From Bacillus carboniphilus (GTDB lineage: Bacteria > Bacillota > Bacilli > Bacillales > JAIVKR01), in assembly GCF_020524035.2 (NCBI RefSeq), contig NZ_CP129013.1:2221822-2285821 (forward strand): DNA of 64,000 nt. Direction: 5' to 3'. This document shows positions 1 through 9,705 of this stretch, in pieces. The translations under genes were made by a program, and so were the position numbers. A model generated the notes under the pieces. The model saw nothing but the letters and a program-made list of their open reading frames with translations, did not search any database and was not told the DNA's origin. The stretch's first letter is position 1. Each line of letters opens with the position of its first letter.

Positions 1-384
1 TCCATTCTCATCAATTATACTGTATGAGGTAAAAGTAAAAGCATAATCATGTTCAATCATATATGCTATCTGTTTCTCCAATTTTTTTTGATGCCACATA
101 TCATCACTATCTAAAAAAGCAACATAATCACCTGCTGCTCTTTTAATTCCAGTATTTCTTGCAATAGCGGCTCCACTATTAGTTTGAAGCTCGATCAGTT
201 TAATGCGTTCGTCCTTATCGACATAAGGCTTAATCCGTTCTCTACTTCTATCAGTAGAAACATCATCTATTAAAAGAAGTTCCCATTTAGCATAAGACTG
301 GTCCAACACTGATTGGATGGTACCTTCAATGAACCGTTCAGCGTTATAGACCGGTGTAATAATTGAAACTAAAGGTTGACTCAT
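1..384 (-). CDS. Family 2 glycosyltransferase, 3' part cut by window edge
   Basis: The N-terminal 128 codons are visible; the gene runs off the left edge. The start is the ATG at 384, preceded by AAGGAGCG 11 bases upstream. The protein opens with a GT-A fold signature: PLVSIITPVYNAE, then LLLIDDVSTD, GAAIARNTGIKRA and the DXD-type LDSDD. This is the nucleotide-sugar and metal binding half of a GT2 enzyme, which transfers a sugar from an NDP donor to a growing glycan on the cytoplasmic side. It is the last visible gene of a minus-strand run of glycan genes (flippase, GT4, lipoprotein, polymerase, lipoprotein, this gene). Donor and acceptor cannot be read from the sequence. Confidence 0.85.
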   Translation of the reverse strand, partial: MSQPLVSIITPVYNAERFIEGTIQSVLDQSYAKWELLLIDDVSTDRSRERIKPYVDKDERIKLIELQTNSGAAIARNTGIKRAAGDYVAFLDSDDMWHQKKLEKQIAYMIEHDYAFTFTSYSIIDENG

Positions 385-460
385 ATCTTCAAAACGCTCC
401 TTAAATAAAAATCTTATTTAACAAAAAACTTGATTTCACAAAAAGAACTCAGCAACAACA

Positions 461-1402
461 CTATTCCTCTATTTTTTTTATAATTAAATAAATGACAACC
501 TCATCTTCTAACTGATAAGACAACTCAAGTCCTTCTTCTAATTGCATCTTTCTATTTTTAAAGGTATAAACGTTCAATAGTTCTTCTTCTTTAATTTCTA
601 CTGGAATAATGAACTCTTGTAAAACCCCTTCATTCATCCCAAGGTACGTATTTAAATGATTATAGTACATATAGTATTCACTATCGGAAGGATAAACACC
701 AATATCATCTAGAAGAAATCCTTCATCTAATTTTTTTTCAACATAATATTCCCTTGCTCCCACAGGGACAGGAATATCTTCCACTAACCCTATTTTGGCA
801 TAGTTCAGAAAGGAATCTTTTACAACTCCCCTGTTATTCTTTTTATAATTTATCTGTAAATTAACACCTTTACTCATAAATTTTAATTTTTCGTCTTCAA
901 TATCCGTCTCTTTTTCTAATACGTAAGGTGCATACGGCTGATTCTTTTGAATTATTACAATACTATCTATTATTTCTTCCTTAATATCTAATATTACTTT
1001 GTAGTCTTTTTTAGTAAAGAATACTTTGGAATGAGCTTGACTTAATTCATACTCATACAAGATCGTCCACTCTTCATGACTAATAACTTCATTGATATCT
1101 GCTCCAACCTTGATAACATCACCAATATTAAAATTTTGATTATAAACTTGATAATAAGTAATTGAATCTTCATCTAACTCAATTGTGATATCCTTGTTAG
1201 GTATTTCAAACTCAACTTCATTATTAGGAATGTTAATATTAAGATCTCTTTCAAGACTAGCTTTATTGAAGGTGAATTCCATATCTAACGTTTCTATTTC
1301 GTCACCAACTTGTTGGTATTTTTCTGCTTCTTCTTTATAGATTAATTCACATCCTGTTAAAAGAAGGGTTAGAGTCATTAATAATATTAATCGTTTTCTC
1401 AT
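461..1402 (-). CDS. Lipoprotein in surface-glycan cluster
   Basis: 313 residues with a short lipoprotein signal: positively charged MRKR, a hydrophobic core, and lipobox LLTGC, so Cys18 should be lipidated. An upstream in-frame start exists, but the ATG at 1402 has AAGGAGG at the right distance and puts the signal peptide at the true N-terminus. The rest is soluble, acidic and rich in beta-type segments; I recognise no family. It lies 4 bases downstream of the polymerase gene and is probably cotranscribed with it. An extracytoplasmic lipoprotein beside a Wzy-like protein suggests a role in polymer export, chain length or anchoring, but that is inference from position only. Confidence 0.8.
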   Translation of the reverse strand: MRKRLILLMTLTLLLTGCELIYKEEAEKYQQVGDEIETLDMEFTFNKASLERDLNINIPNNEVEFEIPNKDITIELDEDSITYYQVYNQNFNIGDVIKVGADINEVISHEEWTILYEYELSQAHSKVFFTKKDYKVILDIKEEIIDSIVIIQKNQPYAPYVLEKETDIEDEKLKFMSKGVNLQINYKKNNRGVVKDSFLNYAKIGLVEDIPVPVGAREYYVEKKLDEGFLLDDIGVYPSDSEYYMYYNHLNTYLGMNEGVLQEFIIPVEIKEEELLNVYTFKNRKMQLEEGLELSYQLEDEVVIYLIIKKIEE

Positions 1403-1406
1403 AAAA

Positions 1407-2786
1407 TTACTTACCTCCTTCTTTCCCAATAGAAGTGGCCGTTTTGTTACTTTCAAATCTACTTAATAAAAAGATAATAAGTAACAATACCCAAAATCTT
1501 GGCGTAGAGTAGTCTGATCTATATAAAGAAGTAATCATTAAATGAACAAACTCTGTCAAAGCAATAAAAGTATAGATGTTTTTGGTAAACCTCTTCCACA
1601 AATAAATGAATAAAAAAGTCAATCCAACAATTAATAAACCAACACCAACAACACCTGTTTCAAATAAAAAATCTACAAATATATTATTTGATGAGACGCT
1701 CAAGTTGTTTAAACTATAAGGAAGAATTTTTGTATTAGATAGAAAATCATAAGAGCCAGGTCCGTATCCAAATAATCCAGAAAGGAATGAATGATCAAAT
1801 AACCAAAAAGCAGGCATAACATACATATACATTCTGCTCGATTTATTTATATCTAGAAGCCCTCCGAATCTTCCGATAATTGGAGAAAAGAAACCTAATA
1901 ATAAATCTTGAAAAATGAAAATGAAAACGAATAAAACGACTAGCATGATCCCACTTACAATGGCAACTTTTTTATAGTTTATATTAATAACATCTATCTT
2001 TTTTAATAATTGAATTAGAAGAAAAAGTGTAATAAGCAGTAAATTAGCGTATGCACTAACTGAAAAAGAAAATAATAATACAACTGTTGTAGGTATTGCA
2101 ATAAAGACAACATACTTCCATTTTTTACAAAATACAAGAAAACCTAATATTAAAAAGTCGATAAGAAGCGGACCTAAATAACTAGGTTCATCTAAAAAAG
2201 AGGTAATTCTAAAGTCGAACATACTCGTTCCTTGAATACTATGTACGTAAGATCTAGTGTCTAAACCAATAAACGGAATAAAATCTGTGGTGAAATAAAG
2301 AATCTGCCAAACCCCAATTAACATAAGTAAAAACAGGGAAATAGGGTAGAACTTGATCCACTTCATAAGCTTATCTTGACTATAGTCCTTTAGTACATTA
2401 AAACCAAAAAAGAGTAAGCTAACAAATGTAATATAATATAACATACGAGTAATAAGTGATGACTTTATATAAGCAGTATACTCTACACTATGAATTTGAA
2501 AGGCTGTATAAATACTTGATAGTGCAGATAATGTTATGGCGATTACAAAAAGTAATATAAATTGGTTAACAACTTTATTTTGTTGATAATCAAACTGCTT
2601 ATTTTGATTACTCATAAAGGATAATACAAAGAAACCAGCAGCTAAAAATGCTAGTAGAGCCGTACTAGGAATTGGGGTAATGTTAATAAACCATTTTGCT
2701 CCGGTAAACTGAATTGTACATAACAAAAAACAAAACAGAATAATGGCACCGTATCTATAGTAAGCTGTTATTCCATAAGACTTCAC
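1407..2786 (-). CDS. O-antigen polymerase/ligase-like membrane protein (Wzy/WaaL type)
   Basis: 459 residues with about 10-12 hydrophobic membrane segments and one large periplasm-type loop in the second half (around SRMYMYVMPAFWLFDHS...FGYGPGSYDF), as in Wzy_C/O-antigen ligase proteins. The GYGPGSYD segment resembles the G-x-GxG/S-x-x-x motif common just before the last helices. TTG and ATG starts lie upstream, but the GTG at 2786 is the one spaced 6-8 bases from AAAAAAGGAGA, so I choose it. Expected role: polymerise lipid-linked oligosaccharide units on the outer face of the membrane. Neighbours are lipoproteins on both sides, glycosyltransferases and a flippase, consistent with a Wzx/Wzy-type pathway. 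Confidence 0.8.
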   Translation of the reverse strand: MKSYGITAYYRYGAIILFCFLLCTIQFTGAKWFINITPIPSTALLAFLAAGFFVLSFMSNQNKQFDYQQNKVVNQFILLFVIAITLSALSSIYTAFQIHSVEYTAYIKSSLITRMLYYITFVSLLFFGFNVLKDYSQDKLMKWIKFYPISLFLLMLIGVWQILYFTTDFIPFIGLDTRSYVHSIQGTSMFDFRITSFLDEPSYLGPLLIDFLILGFLVFCKKWKYVVFIAIPTTVVLLFSFSVSAYANLLLITLFLLIQLLKKIDVININYKKVAIVSGIMLVVLFVFIFIFQDLLLGFFSPIIGRFGGLLDINKSSRMYMYVMPAFWLFDHSFLSGLFGYGPGSYDFLSNTKILPYSLNNLSVSSNNIFVDFLFETGVVGVGLLIVGLTFLFIYLWKRFTKNIYTFIALTEFVHLMITSLYRSDYSTPRFWVLLLIIFLLSRFESNKTATSIGKEGGK

Positions 2787-2812
2787 GATTAAATCTCCTT
2801 TTTTGTTCATAG

Positions 2813-3166
2813 TCAATCAATATAATGAATACTGGATAAATAAAGTGTACCATCTTCCACTGTCCATTGAGTCATATACATAAAGCTTGCTTCTTGATCA
2901 TAGATGTATATTCTATCTTCAACAACAATATTTGACCAAGTACTATTTTCATTTAGCATTTCTTTCAAAAAAACAAACTGTTCCTCTGAAATTTCATTCT
3001 TACTAGCTAATAACTTCTCGAAATTATTCCAATCCATTGATTGAATATTATTTTTCATATACTGGTTTGCTTCCACTAAATTACGAAATTTTAATGGTTC
3101 TTCTCCACATCCTGAAAGCAAAAACATAAAACATATACTAATAAGAAACATTATCCTTTGCATCAT
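2813..3166 (-). CDS. Small lipoprotein
   Basis: 117 residues with a lipoprotein signal (MMQRIMFLISICFMFLL then lipobox LSGC). Two adjacent ATGs are possible starts; AAGGTG sits just upstream. The mature part is about 95 residues, acidic, with W/Y-rich strands near the C-terminus (TQWTVEDGTLYLSSIHYID). I do not recognise a family. It lies between a GT4 gene (8-base gap) and the polymerase gene (stop 26 bases before the chosen GTG) and is very likely in the same transcript. This is the second lipoprotein flanking the polymerase. Confidence 0.75.
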   Translation of the reverse strand: MMQRIMFLISICFMFLLSGCGEEPLKFRNLVEANQYMKNNIQSMDWNNFEKLLASKNEISEEQFVFLKEMLNENSTWSNIVVEDRIYIYDQEASFMYMTQWTVEDGTLYLSSIHYID

Positions 3167-3174
3167 CTCACACC

Positions 3175-4257
3175 TTAATTCATGATACTTTTCATTACAT
3201 CTAAATAATTTGAAAGGACCTTATCTTGCTCATAAGGAGTTAGATCAACATCCTGTCTTTTTTGAGCCATTCCATTATTCAGTATCTCTTTAATCCCTAT
3301 TGACAATTCTTCTACATCATTAACAGGGACCAACATTCCATACTCACCATTTTTCAGGATCTCCCTAGGCCCACTTTTGCAATCTGTAGAAATGACAGGT
3401 ACGTTAAAGTATAAGGCTTCAATTAAAACATTCCCCAATCCTTCACTGTTAGAAGTCAGTGCAAATAGGTCCGCTTGTTTTAAATAAGTGTATGGGTTGT
3501 CTAGAAAACCTAAAAAAAATACTTTTTCTTGAATTTTAAATTTATTCACTAATTCCTCTAATTTTTCTCTCTCGGGTCCATCACCAATAATATAAAGCTT
3601 CGTTAATTCATCTATTTTAGCACGGTGAAAAGCTTCAATTAATAATTTTATATTCTTTTCTTGAGATAGTCTCGCGATTGTGACAATCCATCTCTCATCC
3701 TTCTCTTTCAGCATAGAAGGGATCTCGTCTGCTTTCTTTAAAAAAGAAGGAGTAATCACAGGATTATAAATCACCTTAACTTTTTCTTTAGAATCAGGTG
3801 ACAATTCAATAATTTCAGCTAATACTCCTTGAGATACACATATAATAACATCTGAGAAAGGATATACGCTTTTAATCAGTTTTTTCATAACAAATTCTTT
3901 CAATCCACTTCCAATATGACCATGAACGGTAGCCATAATCTTTGCTGTGGACTCTTTCAAGAGGTATTTTTTAGTAATTAAGGTTGTCAAGTTTAAAAAA
4001 TGTTTAGCACTAATAATAAGATCAGGGTTTTCCTCCGTAACAAAACGTTTAATAGGAAAAGCCATTTTATATGCTCGTTTTACATTACAATTTACAACTC
4101 TAATATGTGATAGCAATTCATCCTTTAATTCACCAGAGTGGCTCATTGCCAGTATCGTAATATGATGTGTACGGCTTAGTTCATTAGCTAAGTTAATAAG
4201 AACTTTCTCTACTCCCCCACCTTCAAACGATTGCAAAATGATAGCGATCTTTTTCAA
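3175..4257 (-). CDS. Family 4 glycosyltransferase
   Basis: About 360 residues with a GT-B fold. The N-terminal Rossmann half starts IAIILQSFEGGGVEKVLINL, where the glycine-rich loop is typical of GT4. The C-terminal half carries IARLSQEKNIKLLIEAF, IIGDGPEREKLE, and the donor-site block SNSEGLGNVLIEAL followed by PVISTDCKSGPREIL (E-x7-E motif). It should transfer a hexose from an NDP-sugar to the lipid-linked repeat unit. Start choice: the longer reading begins at a GTG that lies inside the Shine-Dalgarno AGGAGTGGG; a TTG at 4257, 8 bases after AGGAG, fits better. It follows the flippase gene in the minus-strand operon. Confidence 0.85.
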   Translation of the reverse strand: MKKIAIILQSFEGGGVEKVLINLANELSRTHHITILAMSHSGELKDELLSHIRVVNCNVKRAYKMAFPIKRFVTEENPDLIISAKHFLNLTTLITKKYLLKESTAKIMATVHGHIGSGLKEFVMKKLIKSVYPFSDVIICVSQGVLAEIIELSPDSKEKVKVIYNPVITPSFLKKADEIPSMLKEKDERWIVTIARLSQEKNIKLLIEAFHRAKIDELTKLYIIGDGPEREKLEELVNKFKIQEKVFFLGFLDNPYTYLKQADLFALTSNSEGLGNVLIEALYFNVPVISTDCKSGPREILKNGEYGMLVPVNDVEELSIGIKEILNNGMAQKRQDVDLTPYEQDKVLSNYLDVMKSIMN

Positions 4258-4291
4258 CAAACCCACTCCTATTACTGTTGTATATGTCAGC

Positions 4292-5699
4292 TTAAAATAG
4301 TTTTTTTCGTATAATTTGAATTTGTGAATATATATACTTTCTTAATGGACTATCTACCATTAGGACAAAAGAAACAAATAATATTTCAACCAATACCATT
4401 TCCACTAAAGGATGCATACTGATATTGATATAAAAACTTCCCAAAATAATCATAATAAATGTTACAAAATTGATAAATGCTCCGTCAAACAATACCTTTA
4501 TACTACCTCTATAGAAAATAATAAAGAGAGTCATCATAGTAGCTTCTGTGGATATGGCTGCTATCGCTCCGCCTATACTCCCATATTCTCTCCCAAGAAT
4601 AATATAAAGAATAACGGCAACTCCTAAAGCCACTAACTGAGACATTGTTCTTTTTATTTGTTGCCCACTTGTTGTTAATCCATCAGCCAATGGATAATTA
4701 ATGGATTGCAATAAGAGTAAAAATGATAATATTTTTAAAACAGTGGCAGTTTTATCCCAACTCGGGTCTAAAAATCCTATTAAATAGTCACTATATAAAA
4801 ATAAAGGCAAAACAATGGAGATTCCAAGAAAGCTCATTACTTTTAATTGGATTGTATTTGTACGACGATGTTCATTCCAACTTTTCTCGTTGCCTAATCG
4901 AAATAATATTGGGAAAAAAGCCATCGCCACAATCCCAGGAACTTGATAAAGTAAGGAAGGAATCTTAAAAGCTAAAGAAAAAGTCCCTACTTCACCTTTT
5001 GTTGTTACTTTTTCCATAATAATTGGAGCAACTTGTGCTAATAACAACACCGTTAACCCACTGATCATAAACGAAGGCAAATGATGAATAATTCCTCGAT
5101 CCCAACCAGAAAATAGCTTTATTCTTTTCCTCACTAAACTATAAGCAACAATTCCCGCAAGTATGTTTGCCACTCCATATATAGGGGCGATCCATTCTAA
5201 CGGTAGTTGAAAAATAATTCCTGCAAACAAAGAAACGGCAGTCGTCAGGCCTGTTATTGCTTTAATTAAAGCCGTGTACTTCATTTCCTCTATTAAAAGA
5301 AAATAGGCAGTACCCAATCCTTGTAAGGCTGCCCCTACTATAGTAGGAATAACAGAAACAAACAACACGTAGCGCATAAGTGGATCTGAATAGAAAAAGT
5401 TGATAATGAAAATGGAAACAATAATCGTAAGTATGGCTAATATTATTCTTACTGTAAAAAAGCTACTCACAATCACGTTATGATTGCTTCCTTTTTTCGT
5501 TCCTTCTCTTACTAAAGTTTGAGTCAGACCCAGTTCAGTAAAATAACCAGCAATAGCTGCAAATGAAAGAGCAACTGCTAAAACACCATAATTTTCTTTC
5601 CCTAAATATGTAGCAACTAAAATAGCCTGCCACTCCTGATAATACTCTTACTAGAACATTACTCGTAAATAAATAAAGAATATTTTTAAAAATTCTCAT
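4292..5699 (-). pseudogene. Wzx-like polysaccharide flippase, frameshifted near 5' end
   Basis: A multi-helix MATE/polysaccharide-transport protein of about 470 residues. The N-terminus (MRIFKNILYLFTSNVLVRVL) reads from the ATG at 5699 in one frame. The rest (ILVATYLGKENYGVLAVAL, then FTELGLTQTLVREG and all further helices) reads in another, so one indel lies near 5621-5632. No long homopolymer is present there. The intact part from 5476 down keeps the full helix pattern, including the GLGTAYFLL and TSGQQ loops. It would flip the undecaprenyl-linked repeat unit across the membrane for the neighbouring Wzy-like polymerase. It is either a true loss of function or an assembly error; the cluster lacks another visible flippase. 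Confidence 0.8.
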
Positions 5700-5803
5700 A
5701 CTATTAGCCAATTACTACACCTCATCGTTCAACAAGTAATGGCTTAAAATTAGGGACCAATATGTCTCCCTGCCATTTTTGAACGTATATATATGATTTA
5801 TTT

Positions 5804-5832
5804 TTTACAATCTGCTTAGACATGTATATAAT
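5804..5832 (+). promoter_or_regulatory. Sigma-A-type promoter for the plus-strand glycosyltransferase at 6041
   Basis: TTTACA, 17-base spacer, perfect TATAAT. Transcription would start near 5839, leaving a leader of about 200 bases before the GT2 gene at 6041. The 5700-6040 gap separates divergent transcription units; I see no terminator or riboswitch in the leader. Confidence 0.65.
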
Positions 5833-6040
5833 GGTCATTCATCAATCGTAATTAGGTATGATAGCGACTACTAGCTTACGCATCCAACACAAGGTAAAAT
5901 AAAAACAAACAACCTTATTATATCACAGGCAATTGATGAACTAGTTTAGTCCTATTTATATTTAAGGACATTTAAAACAAGAAAACATTTTTTGGATGAT
6001 CTTCTGATCAACCTCTACTTAAACAGGAGGAATTTCACCT

Positions 6041-6835
6041 ATGATTAGTGTTATTATCCCTACATTAGGAAATCGAAAAGCAGAACTAATTCGCCTATTA
6101 ATCAGTTTAGAAAAACAGACCGATAAGAATTTTGAAGTCATTGTTGTTTCTCAAGACAACCACCTATTAGTTAGTGAGTTACTAGCAAATACCTCTTTTG
6201 TGTACAAACACATAAAGTTAGAAAAAAAGGGCCTTTCTATCGCTAGAAACCAAGGTTTGAAAGCCATTTCTGGCTCTATTGTTACCTTTTCAGATGATGA
6301 CTGTTGGTACCCATCAGATGCATTTATTAAAGTAAATACTTATTTTAATCAAAATGATGGGGATGTATTATGCTTTAAAATTTATGATCCCGTTCAGAAT
6401 ACTTATTATAAAGAGTATTCCAATAAAGAAAACCCTACTATTTCCCAAAGAGATGTGTTACGAAAATCTTCTATAGAAGTCTTTATAAAAACATACTCTA
6501 TTTTTTCAAACAGGATTCAGTTTAACGAGAACTTTGGACTCGGCGCGAAATATCCTTCTGGTGAAGAAAACATTTTTTTAACTAAACTCCTTAAATCAGG
6601 AGTAAAAATAAGTTATTTTCCTGAAATAATTGTATATCATCTTAAACCATCTCAAGAGTCTCGTACCACTGAAAAACAAGTCATAAGTAAAGGACCTTTA
6701 TTTAAAGAACTATATAACACGCCTATTGCTATTTTTTTATTAACATTTTTTTTCATTCGTAAGCATCATTCTATTCAGGAACCTATCAAGACCTTTAAAA
6801 AAGCAATAGTCGAAATGTTTTCTTATAAACAATAA
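6041..6835 (+). CDS. Family 2 glycosyltransferase
   Basis: 264 residues, GT-A fold: MISVIIPTLGNRKAEL, FEVIVVSQDN, GLSIARNQGLKA and the acidic metal site FSDDDCW near residue 87. The later segment GLGAKYPSGEENIFLTKLLK fits the acceptor-side E/D-rich motif of GT2 enzymes. The hydrophobic patch near residue 227 (IAIFLLTFFFI) may touch the membrane. The start ATG has AGGAGG 10 bases upstream. It stands alone on the plus strand between two oppositely oriented genes, with its own promoter and a shared terminator after it. The sugar specificity is not readable. Confidence 0.85.
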   Translation: MISVIIPTLGNRKAELIRLLISLEKQTDKNFEVIVVSQDNHLLVSELLANTSFVYKHIKLEKKGLSIARNQGLKAISGSIVTFSDDDCWYPSDAFIKVNTYFNQNDGDVLCFKIYDPVQNTYYKEYSNKENPTISQRDVLRKSSIEVFIKTYSIFSNRIQFNENFGLGAKYPSGEENIFLTKLLKSGVKISYFPEIIVYHLKPSQESRTTEKQVISKGPLFKELYNTPIAIFLLTFFFIRKHHSIQEPIKTFKKAIVEMFSYKQ

Positions 6836-6855
6836 AATGCTTTTTATGAATATTT

Positions 6856-6902
6856 AATAATTCTGGTGAATATTTGTCTTTTGTAGATTCGCCAGAATTA
6901 TT
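6856..6902. terminator. Bidirectional terminator between converging glycosyltransferases
   Basis: A 15-bp inverted repeat (aataattctggtgaa / ttcgccagaattatt, one G-T pair) with a 17-base loop lies in the gap between the stop at 6835 and the stop of the converging gene at 6905. Confidence 0.65.
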
Positions 6903-6904
6903 AG

Positions 6905-8065
6905 CTACTTAACCAATACATTTCTAATAGCTCCATCAATTTGTTTTGCATTCTGTTCCCAAGTGTACGAATTGATAATAAACTCTCTAGCATTTACTCC
7001 TAATCGTTCTAATTGCTTTTTATCCATAAAAATTCTTTTTATTGCTACTATTAATTGTTCATTTGTATTTTCTGGCAATAATATCCCATTATGGTTATTA
7101 ACAATTAATTCTTCACACTGCCCTAAAGCGGGTGCAATTACTGGTTTTCCCATCGCCATATACTCAAATATTTTAATAGGCGAAAAATAAAAATGATCAA
7201 TATTGTAATACGGTGCGATGCAAACATTTACTGACTTTAATGCTTTAGGAATATGATCATAAGGTAAATTACCAGTAATATGAACGTAGTTGGAGAGTTT
7301 CTTGTCCATAACCAGTTGACTCAGTCTTCGATGTTCCTCGCCATCTCCTATAATTAGCAACCTTATTAAAGGATTGTCTTCAATTAAGACTGGTAATATA
7401 TCAATTAGTCTTTCAACACCATGCCAAGATTTTAAGCTACCTAAAAAACCGATTATTTCTTTACCCTCCCATTCGTCAAAAGGGTATCCTTCTAATTGCT
7501 CTGTTCTTTCAGAGTTGAATTTCTCTGCATCTACACCATTTGGTATAACAATCACATTATCAGTACGATATTCATTTTCTTCAAAATATTTCAAGAGTTC
7601 TTTGGACACGACAGTAACAATATCTGCTTTTCTAAAGATATATTTTTCAATTAATCGAGCTGTTCTCTTAAAATAAAATTGTTTTGTAATATCCTTTTCC
7701 ACAATGCTAGAAGCATTAACCTCAGCTACATATGGAATCCTATAGATAAGTCTAATAATAATAGCGGATATGTCATATATCGAATAGCGATTAATAACAA
7801 CATCTGGATTAATTTTTTTAACATAATTCCTTAATCTGAGGAACCTAGGAATAACACCGAATAACTTGCTGATTTCAGTAAAAAAAGGTTGGATAAATAT
7901 AGCGTTCTTTTTGTGATACATATTATTATTTTTATAATTTTTTCTATTGGAGAGGTCAACTGGTATTACCTCATGTCCAATCTTCTCCATTGCATTCATA
8001 AATTCATTTGCATGAATTCTAGAACCCTCATTCGAAGAAAACCAAGATATGTATAAAATTTTCAT
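6905..8065 (-). CDS. Family 4 glycosyltransferase
   Basis: 386 residues, GT-B fold. N-terminal half: MKILYISWFSSNEGSRIHAN. C-terminal half: IIGFLGSLKSWHGVERLI, LLIIGDGEEHRRL, and the donor motif SPIKIFEYMAMGKPVIAP in which E and the following glycine-proline loop bind the NDP-sugar. The start is the ATG at 8065 after AGAGG; an ATG four bases upstream is out of frame. It converges on the plus-strand GT2 and diverges from the frameshifted GT4 at 8470. Similar proteins act as mannosyl- or glucosyl-transferases in exopolysaccharide clusters, but the exact sugar is unknown. Confidence 0.85.
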   Translation of the reverse strand: MKILYISWFSSNEGSRIHANEFMNAMEKIGHEVIPVDLSNRKNYKNNNMYHKKNAIFIQPFFTEISKLFGVIPRFLRLRNYVKKINPDVVINRYSIYDISAIIIRLIYRIPYVAEVNASSIVEKDITKQFYFKRTARLIEKYIFRKADIVTVVSKELLKYFEENEYRTDNVIVIPNGVDAEKFNSERTEQLEGYPFDEWEGKEIIGFLGSLKSWHGVERLIDILPVLIEDNPLIRLLIIGDGEEHRRLSQLVMDKKLSNYVHITGNLPYDHIPKALKSVNVCIAPYYNIDHFYFSPIKIFEYMAMGKPVIAPALGQCEELIVNNHNGILLPENTNEQLIVAIKRIFMDKKQLERLGVNAREFIINSYTWEQNAKQIDGAIRNVLVK

Positions 8066-8196
8066 TCATGAACCTCTTTCAAATTATTTTTAGAACCCCC
8101 CATCCCGTTCATTTGAGACAAAACTCAGGAGGGACGATAGAATAAACACCAATATAAAATATTACGAAAAAAATGGATAAAATATATCAATCAGAC

Positions 8197-8225
8197 CTCA
8201 AGTGACCTAAACCATTTGAGTTTTT
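8197..8225 (+). terminator. Possible rho-independent terminator in the 8066-8469 gap
   Basis: An 8-bp stem (ctcaagtg / catttgag) with an 8-base loop is followed by TTTTTG. It has the form of a terminator on the plus strand, yet no gene lies directly upstream on that strand, so it may end a leader RNA or be a remnant. The rest of this 404-base divergent gap is AT-rich; I see no convincing promoter pair. Confidence 0.35.
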
Positions 8226-8469
8226 GTATAAAAAGCAATATAATTGCAAAGCAATAATTTCATTAAATGCACAAATAAATCAATATCATTCTAACAGCAA
8301 TATAAGTAACTCACAACTTAAACTAATAATTGATAGGGAGAGTTTTATTTAACTATAAATAATAAAGTAATCTTATACAAAATCAACTAGTTAGTGAAAT
8401 GATTTTCTATTTACAGACAACTAGTGTTAAAATAGATGCTAGTTTAACCAATAAAAAGGGATATTATTT

Positions 8470-9604
8470 ATGACCAAAAACATACTAATTTTTAGAGATT
8501 CTATTTTACCCATTTCAGAAACGTTCATTTATAATCAATTTATTTCTTATCAAAAGTATTCCCCTTATATTGCTGGTTTTAAAAAGCCCAAAAATAGCAT
8601 TGTCATTCCGAGTGAAAAGGTATTTATTGATGATCTTAAAAAAGAAACCAATACAATATCAACCTTCTTTAAAAAAATCAACATCTATCCATCCTAAAAT
8701 GACGAAGTGGATAAAAGAGAAGCACCCTTTATTGATCCATGCCCACTTTGGTCCGGATGGTGTTTTAGCATGGCCAATGGCCAAAAAATTAAATATTCCT
8801 TTGTTTGTCACCTTCCATGGTTATGATGCTACCGCAAAAGACGATTCTTTATTAGAAGGTGCTTTTAATTCACGAAACTATGTAAAAAACAGACGAAAAT
8901 TATACAATGAAAATGTTTATTATATAGCGATCTCGAAATTTATAAAAGGAAAATTAATTCAAAATGGCTTTCCATCAGAAAGAATCTTTGTCAACTATAT
9001 TGGAACGGACACAAAGGAATTGACACCTGCAAGCTCTTTAAATAAAAAAAACAAAATATTATTTGTAGGTAGATTGGTCGAGAATAAAGGTTGCTCATAC
9101 TTAATTAATGCCGTTAAAAACCTTAAACAAATCGAAGACCTTGAAGTCGAAGTAATTGGAGACGGACCGTTAAAAAAAGATCTTTTCGCTTTATCAAAAA
9201 CCATTAGTTTTAATATTCAATTTTCAGGTCCACAACCTCATAAAGTTGTCCTTGAACGTATGAAGGAAGCAAAGATATTATGTGTTCCTAGTGTTGAGGT
9301 TGAATCTGGGGCATCCGAGGGTTTGGGAATGGTTTTTGTTGAAGCTGCTGCTCTAGGTATTCCTGTTGTTAGCTTTCAAACAGGTGGAATACCAGAAATT
9401 GTTCAACATGGTCAAACAGGTTATTTAGCAAAACCAAAGGATGTTAATCAACTTAGTACATATCTAGACTTACTTCTTAAGGATGATTCTAAATGGAAAG
9501 AAATGAGCCTTGAGGCTAGAGTGTTTGTGGAGAAATTCTTCGACCTAAGTAAACAAACGCAAAAATTGGAAAATATATACGATGTAGTCTTAAAAAACGT
9601 TTAA
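8470..9604 (+). pseudogene. Family 4 glycosyltransferase, frameshifted in an A7 tract
   Basis: Reads as about 378 residues once a single frameshift is allowed. The first 67 codons (MTKNILIFRDSILPISETFI...) end in the frame that stops at 8697. The main body (TKWIKEKHPLLIHAHFGPDG, FHGYDATA, ILFVGRLVENKGCSYLI, VIGDGPLKKDL, SEGLGMVFVEAAALGIPVVS) continues in the next frame. The switch falls at the seven adenines 8671-8677. The HAHFG segment and the ISETFIY opening are typical of colanic-acid/exopolysaccharide GT4 enzymes (WcaL/AmsK-like). It is followed closely by the TagO-like gene. The tract could be slippage-prone in vivo (phase variation) or a sequencing error. Confidence 0.85.
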
Positions 9605-9705
9605 TACATTCCAGTATCAGCTAGGTTTTAGTGGAATATAAAAGGGAACAATAATTTACTGAAAACTTTCATTGATTTCATCATTTTTTGTTCGAGAGGT
9701 GTCTA

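Noticed and set aside
8401..8460. Possible promoter (TTTACA, 17 bases, TAGATG) before the GT4 gene at 8470
   Set aside because: The -10 element matches only 3 of 6 positions.
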